Shown here piece after piece: positions 33,449-41,298 of a stretch of 45,135 bases of DNA. The position numbers and the translations under genes were made by a program. Under the pieces are notes generated by a model that saw only the letters and a list, made by a program, of their open reading frames with translations, searched no databases and was not told the origin of the DNA. Origin of the DNA: Spirochaeta lutea (GTDB taxonomy: Bacteria; Spirochaetota; Spirochaetia; DSM-27196; Salinispiraceae); NCBI RefSeq assembly GCF_000758165.1, contig NZ_JNUP01000067.1:1-45135 (forward strand), written 5' to 3'. Positions within the stretch are counted from its first letter, which is position 1, and each line of letters starts with the position of its first letter.

Positions 33449-35215
33449 CTAGGGCGCTTTGATGACGCCGAACCGGTCGAAGGGGAACACCCGGAACCCC
33501 GACCAACCCACCAGGTTTTCCGTGGGAACCGACCGCGGTCCAATAAGGGTGGTGTAGGTCATGGAGTAGGGATCGAATTCATCCACGGGTGCGTCGTGGT
33601 AGGTACCGTGCCGGGCGTCTATGGAGTTGAGGCGGTTATCACCCATGTAGAAGTATTGTCCCTGAGCCAGCACCTCCTGTTCCCCGGGGAAGGGGGGGAA
33701 GTTCCGCAGGTAGAAATAGGACAGGTATCGCAGGTACTCGTTGAGACTGGCGATGACCTCCCTACGCAGGCTGCTTACCTCGTTTTCTCCGGTCAGGGCA
33801 GCCAGGTTTGCCGAAAGCAGCCGGGCCAGATCGGTTTTGATCAGAAGATTCAACGCCCGGGAGGTACGGTAAAACCGGGAGTCCCCGGCGTAGGTACTGG
33901 GCTGTTCAAGGAACTGCAGGAAGGTATCCAGGGCCCCGCTGTCCGAAGCCATGGCCATGGCGATGTCTAAATCCTGGGAGAATACATTCAGATCGCTGAA
34001 GTACCCGGGTCCGGCCTGCACAATGGTACGGGCGACGGGAGCCACCTGTTCGGCGAAGCCATGGTGTATCCGCAGATTCTGGATCCGTTCCGCCAGGGTA
34101 CGGATCCGGTCGGCTAACAGGTAGGTTTCCCGAAGCTGGGCTTGGTATTCCTCATCGACCCACAGTCCTTCGAGTCTCTGGTCCAGGCGGGTTAAGAGCC
34201 GGCGGGTCTGGGCATCCATGGGGAAATCCTGAATCCGCTCCTGGACATCCTCGGGTAACTCATAGAGATCCGGCAGGTCCTGGGCATTGAAGTTCTCCAG
34301 GGGCTGCCACTGCCCCCCTGGAACCTTGCGGTACACCACCTGGTTTGCCATTTCCAGGCTCTCCCCGGGTACCCCGATGAGGCGTTTTACCAGGGGGTCG
34401 GATTTAATCTGGCCTGAGTCATCGTATTTATCGATGAGCACCCCGGTAAAGGTCAGCATGTAGACCACATCGCTGAGGAGCTTTTTCGCCTCTGCGGCGG
34501 GGCTCTGGTCGTACCGGGGGTTCCGGACGACGACGATATCCCCCCGTTTCGGCTGACGCAGTCGGGGCAGACCGAAATTAGTGACCGGAAGTTTCGGCCC
34601 CTCGGTAATTTTAATGACGAAGGGCCGGTCATTGACCAAGAAGGTGGGCACCATGGATTCAGTAGGAACCATGTAAAGCTGGAAGATGAAAATATTGATA
34701 AAAATCACCATAACCCCGGCGTCCAGGAGAGCATCAAGCCAGGAAAAGGCTCGGGCTCCGAACCGGGCGATGGGGTGTTTCAGGGATTTTACATACTCGT
34801 CTTCGGCGATCATTCCCAGGGATTCGAGGGTCTTCGGCCGGCTGGTATGCCATTTGATGGCCAGGAGAAGAATCATTGCCAGATACAATTGGATGGAGAT
34901 CAGGGTGAACCGGAATCCTCCCAGCTGTTCGCCCAGCCCCACGGCTATCGATCCATGGAGCAGGTAGTAGGCGATAATGGCCAGGGTTAGGAGGGTGTTT
35001 ATCAGGATGGTAACTCCCCGGTACTTACCCAGGACTACCATCCAGGGAAAGAAGAGGCTTATTCCCAGGAGGGCAAAGGCGGGGAAGCCGCTGATCCCCA
35101 GGTAGGGGATGTTCAAAAAGAATAACAGCAGACTGTTTACGGTAAGGATTGCCAGCATGAGGGCAGCGCTGCTGCGCCGGCGGTCTTCGCGGATGTACTC
35201 GAGTAATGACGCCAT
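33449..35215 (-). CDS. lepB: Signal peptidase I with large insertion
   Basis: 588 residues, against about 200-325 in most bacteria. Four N-terminal hydrophobic helices (about 17-121) and a fifth at 165-182 precede the catalytic part. Motifs: box B VPTESMVPT with nucleophile S187, RGDIVVVRNP, box D VKRLIGVPGES with general-base K277, and box E YFYMGDNRLNSIDAR near residue 530. Between boxes D and E are about 240 residues instead of a few tens, rich in Leu, Glu, Gln and Arg and probably helical. It removes signal peptides of exported proteins at the outer face of the membrane. No Shine-Dalgarno sequence is seen; TATACC is 9 nt before the ATG. Confidence 0.93.
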   Translation of the reverse strand: MASLLEYIREDRRRSSAALMLAILTVNSLLLFFLNIPYLGISGFPAFALLGISLFFPWMVVLGKYRGVTILINTLLTLAIIAYYLLHGSIAVGLGEQLGGFRFTLISIQLYLAMILLLAIKWHTSRPKTLESLGMIAEDEYVKSLKHPIARFGARAFSWLDALLDAGVMVIFINIFIFQLYMVPTESMVPTFLVNDRPFVIKITEGPKLPVTNFGLPRLRQPKRGDIVVVRNPRYDQSPAAEAKKLLSDVVYMLTFTGVLIDKYDDSGQIKSDPLVKRLIGVPGESLEMANQVVYRKVPGGQWQPLENFNAQDLPDLYELPEDVQERIQDFPMDAQTRRLLTRLDQRLEGLWVDEEYQAQLRETYLLADRIRTLAERIQNLRIHHGFAEQVAPVARTIVQAGPGYFSDLNVFSQDLDIAMAMASDSGALDTFLQFLEQPSTYAGDSRFYRTSRALNLLIKTDLARLLSANLAALTGENEVSSLRREVIASLNEYLRYLSYFYLRNFPPFPGEQEVLAQGQYFYMGDNRLNSIDARHGTYHDAPVDEFDPYSMTYTTLIGPRSVPTENLVGWSGFRVFPFDRFGVIKAP

Positions 35216-35274
35216 GGGGGGTATGGTATAGCACTAGGGGGGTATTCACAATATCCGGGGATTGGATTTTGCAT

Positions 35275-35305
35275 AAAAACGGCCCCGGGGTTGGATCCCG
35301 GGGCC
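35275..35305 (-). terminator. Rho-independent terminator of the GH5 cellulase gene
   Basis: Minus strand stem GGCCCCGGG / CCCGGGGCC with a 7-nt loop, then GTTTTT. It lies about 70 bp after the GH5 stop codon and just before lepB's promoter. Confidence 0.82.
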
Positions 35306-35377
35306 GGGGGCCTGGTTAGGCCGAGGCCTTTGGGTGGGCGGGGCATGAAAATCACCCCAGAATCCCCTCAAAGGCTG

Positions 35378-37621
35378 TTAGCGAAAGGTCACATTGTCGT
35401 AGAGCACCTTGCCGCGGTAGTCGCTCTCCAATCCGATGGTAATCAGAATGAGGTTCCGCATTACGGCATCCGGAGCGAAGCTTGCCCCGGTATTGGCCGT
35501 CAGGTCGAAGGTCAGGCTGTACTTTCGCAGCCCCTGGCCGGCGGGGGTCCAGGTCTGATCATCCAGGATTTGGGGACTCAGCTGGAACCAGTAGCCGTGT
35601 TGGGGCGATTGAATGACCGGTTGAACCTGGAGGGTTCCCTGGGCGTCCTGATCTTCGATGTAGATGTCCAGACTCAGGCTGGAATACTCGGCTGCAGGGA
35701 GATTCACCCAGGAGGAACTGATCCGCGGGGCGGCGTTCCAGGGATCCTCGGGGCCAGGAATGGACCAGGCGTATGAGTATCCCAGGGCAGGTGTTTCAGC
35801 GGGGTAGATCCGGGGGATTACCTGGGCGGGACTATCCTCGGTTACCGTCCAGCCTTGGCGGGTCTGGTCGTCGAAGGTCCAGGGCAGGCCGGAGAATTCG
35901 CCCAGGGGCGCCGGAGGTTCCTGGGCCGGAGCAGACTCTCCACCGCCCTGAGTTTTTGCCAGGGCCACGCCGCCGTCTCCGGTGGAGGTGGTCTGAACAG
36001 CTACGGAATCAACGATCACCCGGCCTTCGTAGCCGCTGCCGGTGCCGACGAGGATGAGCTGGAGATGCTTCAGTTCCGTTCCTTCTTCAGCGGAATAGGG
36101 TACGTCAATCTGGTAGGCCAGGTAGCCGTTACCCAGGTCTTCTCCCTCTCCGTAATTGATCTTTACCGCAGGGAGCTGGGTCCACCATGACGGGGGATAC
36201 TGCATGATTACGTTCAGCTCCAGTGGTGCCTGGACGGTCTTGCCCTTCTCCAGGAGCAGCCGGACACCAACGGAATCTCCCTGGTCGATGATCTTGTTTG
36301 TATCGCCGATGCGCAGCCGCGGCGCTGTTGACCAGGCATCCGACACGGCCTGGGTACTCCAGGCGTACTGGTACCCTGCGCCTTGGGCTTCCCCGGCGTT
36401 CAGAACTCCCAGCTCCGGTTTTACCGGACTGTCTTCGGCAATGTGCCAGCCCTCCAGCTCACCGGATTCGAAGTCCCAGGAATGGATCGCCTGGCGATAG
36501 ACCGGGGGTTCTTCTCCCCGGATCCGGGACCGGACAAAGGCTCCGCTCACCGAGAGCTGATCCTCCGGCCAGTAGCGGTAGCCGTCGGGATGGACGGCCT
36601 CGGGTACCAAGGGAGTCTCCTCCTGGAGGATTACCGATTCGCCTTGTTCCTCGTCGTACACCTGAATCAGGGCTTTAAAGGCCGCACTGGTTTCGTTTTT
36701 ATTTGCCAGGGACCAGTTAACCCAGCTGATTCCCCGCTGATCGAAGAAGTCCAGCCATTCCTGGGCCTTGGTTATGTAGGGTCCGCCGGTGCCGCTGGCC
36801 TGACTTGTACCCCACTCGGAGCTGAATACCGGAGCGCCCAGTTCCAGGGCCTTATCAACCTTATCTCGGAGCTCCTGGCCGTGGGTTCCAGAGTAAAAAT
36901 GGATGGCATACATCAGATTTTCACCCTCAACCGGATCGGCTGCAGCAATATCCACATCCTGGCTCCAGGTTCCCGAACCGATAAGGATGATATTATCCGG
37001 ATCGTTCGCCCGGATGACATCTACCATCTTTTCAGCATAGGGTTTGAGATCCTCGGACCAGCTCAGATCGCCGTTGGGTTCGTTCATGATCTCGTAGATG
37101 ACATGGGGGTAAGCCCCGTAGTCCCGGGAGATTTCATCGAAGAAATCCTCAGCCCCGGCATATATGGGATCGTTGGGATTGCCCGGGGTCAGAACATGCC
37201 AGTCTACAATGATGTACACGCCCCGCTGGATCGCCAATTCTATCCCCTGGCGGACCAGATCCTTGAGCTCGGGATGTTCGCTGTATCCGCCCTCTCCCAC
37301 GTACAGGGCAAGCCTGAGCACGTTGCTTTGCCAGTCGTAGACCAGGGCGTCAAAGGCATGGGGATTTACAACCCCGCCATACCACTGCAGGCCCATGGTA
37401 CTCATGCCCTTGAGTTGTACCGCCTGGCCGTCCTGGCCGCTAAGCTGGGTCCCGATTATCTGGAGCTGCCCGAAGGGAGCCTCCTGGGCGCCGGCTATCT
37501 GCACCCCCGAAGAGCCCTCTCCTCCCCCAGCCGCGGTGGCGCATCCCCCCAGAAGCACCGCCAGTACCAGAACCAATCCCAGACCGATCCCCCGGGGGGA
37601 CCGTGTTGCCGATTGAATCAT
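35378..37621 (-). CDS. Surface lipoprotein cellulase: GH5 plus two CBM17/28-like modules
   Basis: 747 residues. Signal peptide with lipobox VLLGGC (Cys27), so the enzyme is lipid-anchored rather than secreted. GH5 catalytic domain (about 50-345; subfamily-2-like opening VQLKGMSTMGLQWYGG): acid/base E181 in IYEIMNEPNG and nucleophile E269 in VFSSEWGTS. Two homologous beta-sandwich modules follow: about 390-560 (SWDFESGELEGWHIAEDSP, YQYAWST) and about 590-747 (WTFDDQTRQGWTVTEDSP, YSYAWSI), each with a DAWSTAPR/DPWNAAPR motif as in CBM17/28. They bind amorphous cellulose chains. It hydrolyses beta-1,4-glucans at the cell surface. Ribosome site TAAGGAGGT is 7 nt from the ATG. Spirochaete cellulases with CBM anchoring are known; this lipoprotein form keeps products near the cell. 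Confidence 0.95.
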   Translation of the reverse strand: MIQSATRSPRGIGLGLVLVLAVLLGGCATAAGGGEGSSGVQIAGAQEAPFGQLQIIGTQLSGQDGQAVQLKGMSTMGLQWYGGVVNPHAFDALVYDWQSNVLRLALYVGEGGYSEHPELKDLVRQGIELAIQRGVYIIVDWHVLTPGNPNDPIYAGAEDFFDEISRDYGAYPHVIYEIMNEPNGDLSWSEDLKPYAEKMVDVIRANDPDNIILIGSGTWSQDVDIAAADPVEGENLMYAIHFYSGTHGQELRDKVDKALELGAPVFSSEWGTSQASGTGGPYITKAQEWLDFFDQRGISWVNWSLANKNETSAAFKALIQVYDEEQGESVILQEETPLVPEAVHPDGYRYWPEDQLSVSGAFVRSRIRGEEPPVYRQAIHSWDFESGELEGWHIAEDSPVKPELGVLNAGEAQGAGYQYAWSTQAVSDAWSTAPRLRIGDTNKIIDQGDSVGVRLLLEKGKTVQAPLELNVIMQYPPSWWTQLPAVKINYGEGEDLGNGYLAYQIDVPYSAEEGTELKHLQLILVGTGSGYEGRVIVDSVAVQTTSTGDGGVALAKTQGGGESAPAQEPPAPLGEFSGLPWTFDDQTRQGWTVTEDSPAQVIPRIYPAETPALGYSYAWSIPGPEDPWNAAPRISSSWVNLPAAEYSSLSLDIYIEDQDAQGTLQVQPVIQSPQHGYWFQLSPQILDDQTWTPAGQGLRKYSLTFDLTANTGASFAPDAVMRNLILITIGLESDYRGKVLYDNVTFR

Positions 37622-37686
37622 CGTTCTACCTCCTTACATTTCCCGGTCCACTGTTGCGAACCGGTTTATAACCACAAGAAAAACGT

Positions 37687-37789
37687 AGTGCGCAAATGGT
37701 TGTAAACGACACCACATATAGCGGAGCCACCGATAATTCCACCCAGGGGTGGTGTCGCCGGGGTGCAATGGTACAACCTTTTGCGCACT
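37687..37789 (+). repeat. Reference copy of the 103-bp inverted repeat
   Basis: Left tip AGTGCGCAAATGGTTGTA and right tip TACAACCTTTTGCGCACT match 17 of 18 positions when inverted. Inner arms also pair: CGACACCAC (37707-37715) with GTGGTGTCG (37749-37757). Left border is TA; right border is TC. The right half (GGTGTCGCCGGGGTGCAATG) is shared with copies at 39912, 21430 (inverted) and 40432. It lies between two genes and encodes nothing recognisable. Confidence 0.88.
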
Positions 37790-37815
37790 CTACAAGAAAA
37801 ACGGAACCTGGTGTT

Positions 37816-37840
37816 GGTGCGCAAAAGAATGTAAAGAACG
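37816..37840. repeat. Left tip of the inverted-repeat family (partial)
   Basis: GGTGCGCAAAAGAATGTAAAG is a left tip lying only 26 bp after the end of the reference copy, so two elements are adjacent here. No right tip is found before the downstream gene end at 37911. Confidence 0.45.
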
Positions 37841-37910
37841 CTAGGTATAGCCCCCATTGAAGGGGGCCACGCTACAAGAAGGGTCGTTAGCACCGGAGTC
37901 CGGGGACCCC

Positions 37911-38918
37911 CTAGGGCAACACCGACCCCGTTACGGCCCGGAGCATGGTTTCCAGATCGCCGTAGGCCCGCTCAAGACTGGTAGCGCCGTCGGACCTCCC
38001 CTGGAGGGCACGATACAGGGCCCGGTACTCATCCTCATACCCCCCGCCGTCGCTGTAATCGAAGATCTGTCCGTTGTGATGGAGAACGCCGTCTTTCACA
38101 AGCACCGAACCCCCGTCTCCCAAAACCCGGAGCTCATTCCGGTTCTCGCCCCCGGCACTGAAGGCCATATGCAGGTACCCCGAAAGGGGCGGAATTCCGC
38201 CCCGCCCCCGGGAGGTAAACAGGGCCGACAGACCGTCAGTCCGACCGATGGCCGGGTTAACCCGGGTGGTCACCGCGCCGCGGACATCTAAATCACCAAA
38301 AACATCCCGCAGAGCGGCAATATTATGCACCCCTGCATCGGTCACAAAACCGCCCTCGTACTGATGATTGATGCGCCAGCTGGTTTGGGCGTATTTATTT
38401 TCTTTGATGATGATTTTCTGCCAGGCCCGCCATTCCACATGGAAGGGGGTTCCAATGACACCGCTCTCCACCAAGGCTGCCAGCTCGCGGTACACCCGGC
38501 GGTAGCGGAAATTCTCCGCGACCATGGCGACCTGCCCGGGATGGTTCCCCGCCAGTTCTAAGATGTTCCGGGCCGAGTCCAGGGTGTGGGCCAGGGGCTT
38601 TTCCAAAAACAGGTGTTTCCCCGCTCCAAGCACCAAACCGGCGGCCTCTTCGTTCCGCTCTACGGGCAGCATGACCACCACCACATCAACATCCCGCTGA
38701 TTGACGAACTCCCGGGTATCGGTATGCACCCCCACGGGGCTGCCGTATTCGGACTCAAGCAGAGCCGCCATGGACTCGGCCTTCCCGGGGGTGTGATTAC
38801 AGACCCGGGTAACTCGGAACTCGTCTTTTAACGCCTTGATTGCCGGCCAGTGCAGATCCCTGGCGGCTATGCCGCAGCCCAAGAGGCCCAAACGAACCGG
38901 TGACTGAATTGTACTCAT
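37911..38918 (-). CDS. Gfo/Idh/MocA-family oxidoreductase
   Basis: 335 residues. N-terminal Rossmann domain RLGLLGCGIAARDLHWPAIK, then VDVVVVMLPVERNEEAA and the family signature GKHLFLEKPLAHTL (EKP). The C-terminal alpha/beta domain contains GGFVTDAGVHNIAALRDVFG, where Asp and His of DxGxH are the usual catalytic residues. It is an NAD(P)-dependent sugar or inositol dehydrogenase; the substrate is not clear. AAGGAG precedes ATG 38918. A 289-bp gap holding the repeats separates it from the cellulase gene downstream. Confidence 0.92.
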   Translation of the reverse strand: MSTIQSPVRLGLLGCGIAARDLHWPAIKALKDEFRVTRVCNHTPGKAESMAALLESEYGSPVGVHTDTREFVNQRDVDVVVVMLPVERNEEAAGLVLGAGKHLFLEKPLAHTLDSARNILELAGNHPGQVAMVAENFRYRRVYRELAALVESGVIGTPFHVEWRAWQKIIIKENKYAQTSWRINHQYEGGFVTDAGVHNIAALRDVFGDLDVRGAVTTRVNPAIGRTDGLSALFTSRGRGGIPPLSGYLHMAFSAGGENRNELRVLGDGGSVLVKDGVLHHNGQIFDYSDGGGYEDEYRALYRALQGRSDGATSLERAYGDLETMLRAVTGSVLP

Positions 38919-39082
38919 GAAAATCTCCTTGGGAGCCCCGCCTGGGAGGAACCGTTCCCGGGAAACATCAGAGCCCCTTACTTAGTTGTATCAAGCAACT
39001 TTCTACTTGTCAAAGTTTTTGTTGGAAAATCGTACAAACCTCAGGGCAGGCGGCATTTCATGCCATACGACGTCCCGGTCCG

Positions 39083-39880
39083 TCAGAACGCCAGAGCCTC
39101 TCCGTCCTCGGGAATCCTTACCCGCTGCTCCAGCCCCTGGTCTTCCAGGAGCCGCCGCAGTCCCGAACGGCTCAGCCTGCAGTGATCGATGGCGTCCATG
39201 TGATTTGCCACCACCGTTCCCCGGGAAATCCGCACCAGGTCTACAATCTCCTGCTCATCCATGAGCACCGGGGATCCGACATCAAAACGCGCCACCCCCG
39301 TTGCCGCCACGATGATATCGGGCTGAACCTCTCTGATAAAATCCCGGATCCGGGGGGTTAACACCGAATCTCCCATGAGATACAGACTCGGTTCCCCTGG
39401 CATGGAGATAAAATACCCCACACCGTGCTCCATGAGGAATCTCATGAAGCCCCGGGCATGCAGGGCGGGTACCGTCCGGATCCGCCCTCCGAACCAGGCC
39501 TGGTCCTCCATGGTCTTGGGACCCACCATCCGGCAGTCCAGCCCCCTCTTTGCCAGAAAACCTGCGTCCCGGGGGGAGCAGTACACCGGCAGGTTCCCGG
39601 CACGCAGAAAGGCGGTTCCCCGGGAGTCCAAATGATCCACATGTCCTTTGCGGCAATGGGTTATCAGGGCTGCGCTGATCCGGGGTTTAAGGGATTCAAA
39701 CGCCCCAGGCACGGGCACCAGGGGGTTCTTCCGGGGAATCCCGGTTCCCCGGCCCTGGGAATCCTTCCCATAGAGGAACCGGGGAAGGGTCCCCGGGGAT
39801 GCGAGCATGGGATCTACGAGAATATGCTGATCACCCCCCTGGATAACCAGGGTGGCATTACGGATCTGATGAATAGTCAT
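39083..39880 (-). CDS. UlaG-like metallo-beta-lactamase-fold hydrolase
   Basis: 265 residues. Starts MTIHQIRNATLVIQGGDQHI and ILVDPML, as in the UlaG/YtnP-like branch whose strands begin with a short 'I.H...' motif. The metal motif is THCRKGHVDHLDSRG, in which HxHxDH has become H-(4)-HVDHLD; further ligands probably His in PALHARGFM, Asp in YLMGDSVLTP and His in VVANHMDAIDH. It acts on an unknown lactone or phosphodiester in the cytoplasm. AAGGAGG lies before the ATG. It is divergent from the MerR gene at 40082, with a repeat copy between them. Confidence 0.85.
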   Translation of the reverse strand: MTIHQIRNATLVIQGGDQHILVDPMLASPGTLPRFLYGKDSQGRGTGIPRKNPLVPVPGAFESLKPRISAALITHCRKGHVDHLDSRGTAFLRAGNLPVYCSPRDAGFLAKRGLDCRMVGPKTMEDQAWFGGRIRTVPALHARGFMRFLMEHGVGYFISMPGEPSLYLMGDSVLTPRIRDFIREVQPDIIVAATGVARFDVGSPVLMDEQEIVDLVRISRGTVVANHMDAIDHCRLSRSGLRRLLEDQGLEQRVRIPEDGEALAF

Positions 39881-39911
39881 ACGTCCTCCTTAGGGTAGAA
39901 TTACTCTCTTT

Positions 39912-40014
39912 GTGTGCAAACGGTTGTAACCTACACCGGATACAGCGCCGCAACCGAGAAACCTACCCTTTGGTGGTGTCGCCGGGATGCAACGGTACAA
40001 CTGTTTGCGCACTA
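39912..40014 (+). repeat. 103-bp inverted repeat copy
   Basis: TGTGTGCAAACGGTTGTAACC at left and GGTACAACTGTTTGCGCACTA at right, exactly 103 bp. It shares GGTGGTGTCGCCGGGATGCAA with the reference copy (37687) in the same orientation. It fills most of the interval between the divergent hydrolase and merR-type genes, so their promoters must lie at its edges or inside it. Confidence 0.85.
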
Positions 40015-40043
40015 TAAATCACCCTAAGAAAAACGCTACACTA

Positions 40044-40056
40044 TGGAGTAACTCCA
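40044..40056. promoter_or_regulatory. TGGAGTAACTCCA dyad upstream of the MerR gene
   Basis: A perfect 6+1+6 inverted repeat 26 bp before the GTG start at 40082. MerR proteins bind dyads of this size between promoter boxes, so autoregulation is plausible. I see no convincing -35/-10 pair around it. Confidence 0.45.
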
Positions 40057-40081
40057 CAGGCAAGCCCGAAAGGAAAAAAAT

Positions 40082-40432
40082 GTGAAGGTTTCAGAGGTAG
40101 AACAGCAGACAGGGGTTAGCCGGGACACCCTCCGGTACTATGAACGGGAGGGGCTCATAAGCCCGCCGCCGCGCAATACATCGGGATTCCGCAACTATAC
40201 CCATGCCATCATTGACGAGATACGGTTCATCCGGCAGGCGAAGGACCTGGGATTTTCCCTGGATCAGATCCGCCGGGCCCGGGAGACCCTGGAGGCCCAG
40301 GGCCGGCTTTGCCCGGAATTCAGCAGGGAGCTTGAATCCCGCCGAGATTTTTTTACCCAACGCATCCGTCAGGACCAGGACAGGCTTCAGACCATCCAGC
40401 GCCTGTTAACCCGGATCTTACCCCGGGACTAG
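40082..40432 (+). CDS. MerR-family regulator
   Basis: 116 residues. The N-terminal winged helix VSEVEQQTGVSRDTLRYYEREGLI is the classical MerR recognition region. A wing (NTSGFRNYTHAIIDEIRFI) and the coiled-coil dimer helix (RRDFFTQRIRQDQDRLQTIQ) follow. There is no large effector domain and only one Cys (LCPEF), so metal sensing by a Cys cluster is unlikely; it resembles small redox- or aldehyde-responsive MerR proteins. GTG start with an AAAGGA tract. Its stop codon is the first part of a repeat end. The target is perhaps the divergent metallo-hydrolase gene. Confidence 0.9.
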   Translation: MKVSEVEQQTGVSRDTLRYYEREGLISPPPRNTSGFRNYTHAIIDEIRFIRQAKDLGFSLDQIRRARETLEAQGRLCPEFSRELESRRDFFTQRIRQDQDRLQTIQRLLTRILPRD

Positions 40433-40471
40433 GTGTCTCCGGGATGCGACGTTACACGCCTTTACGCACCA
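40432..40471 (+). repeat. Right half of the inverted-repeat family
   Basis: GGTGTCTCCGGGATGCGACG followed by TTACACGCCTTTACGCACC corresponds to the right 40 bp of the copies at 37687 and 39912. The preceding left half is replaced by coding sequence, and the MerR stop codon touches its start, so the element end may have shaped the gene's 3' end. Confidence 0.6.
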
Positions 40472-40478
40472 AGCACCC

Positions 40479-41285
40479 TTACTCACCGGCCCCTAGGCTC
40501 CGAAACCAGGCACCGGCCTGACCCACCTCTGTCATAGAGAACCGGTGGCCGGCCTCAGCCCACCGGACCTGAAGATCGGCACCGGCTTCTTCCAACCGGG
40601 CAATAAGGCTCCTGGTAGATTCGGGAGGGATCATGGTGTCCCGGGTACCCGCGGCAATGTAGACCGGCTTGCCCCCCAGATCGGGACGGGTCTCCGGTTC
40701 CAGGGGAAGCATGGGCCGCAGCAGCACCGCCCCGGCCAACAACCCCGGGTATAGGAGCAGCATGGCCGCTGCCATATTCGCCCCGTTGGAAAACCCCAGG
40801 GCGAACAAAGAGCCCGGTTCAATACCGTGCACCTCTCTCAGTTGTACCAGGAAATCAGCCAACTCCCCTGCCCGGCGCCGAATATCCTCCTGGTCCAGTA
40901 CCCCCTCGGCATGCCGGGCGAACCAGCGGTTCAAAGCCCCCTCGGGGGCTCGTCCCCGGGGACTCACCAGGGTGCTCCCGGGAGCAACGAAGCCCCCTAA
41001 ATCCAGGAGATCGTACTCATCTCCTCCGGTACCATGAAGCAGAACCAGGGCCGGGGGCTTCCGGTTCGTGCCGGCTCGGGCTTCGTTGGTACGGGCATTT
41101 CTTGATCGGTCCTCGTTACTTCCGACCTCGCTGGTTCGGGCGTTGCCGGCTCGGGCTTCCCGCGGGGAATACGGGGGATTTTGCCCCGGGGATTCTCGCT
41201 GACCTGCAATTCCGGTCCCGGGTTCGCGGATGACATAGGTGAACCCTGCTAGTTCCCGGGACTCTTGGGTGACTTCATCCCTCAT
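40479..41285 (-). CDS. mhqD: MhqD-like alpha/beta hydrolase (phospholipase/carboxylesterase family)
   Basis: 268 residues. After a 70-residue N-terminal extension come ALVLLHGTGGDEYDLLDLGG (family HGTGGxE), nucleophile Ser in LFALGFSNGANMAAAML, Asp in IAAGTRDTMIPPEST and His in RWAEAGHRFSM. This is the MhqD/YodD-type esterase seen next to ring-cleaving dioxygenase MhqO in quinone-resistance operons. The start region holds a repeat-rich insert (RAGNARTSEVG ... NEARAGTN) not expected in the family. AGGAGG precedes ATG 41285. Only 13 nt separate it from the mhqO-like stop, so both are co-transcribed. Gene name given by analogy with Bacillus. Confidence 0.85.
   Translation of the reverse strand: MRDEVTQESRELAGFTYVIREPGTGIAGQRESPGQNPPYSPREARAGNARTSEVGSNEDRSRNARTNEARAGTNRKPPALVLLHGTGGDEYDLLDLGGFVAPGSTLVSPRGRAPEGALNRWFARHAEGVLDQEDIRRRAGELADFLVQLREVHGIEPGSLFALGFSNGANMAAAMLLLYPGLLAGAVLLRPMLPLEPETRPDLGGKPVYIAAGTRDTMIPPESTRSLIARLEEAGADLQVRWAEAGHRFSMTEVGQAGAWFRSLGAGE
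41069..41159. repeat. Imperfect direct repeat inside the mhqD-like gene
   Basis: TGCCGGCTCGGGCTTC occurs at 41069-41084 and 41144-41159, 75 bp (25 codons) apart, with similar words between. It encodes EARAG...ARTNEARAG in the N-terminal extension of the esterase. Frame is conserved. Confidence 0.75.
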
Positions 41286-41298
41286 AGGAACCTCCTGA

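Noticed and set aside
36383-37705. 440-codon open frame on the plus strand
   Set aside because: Antisense to the GH5 cellulase, whose catalytic motifs are intact on the other strand.
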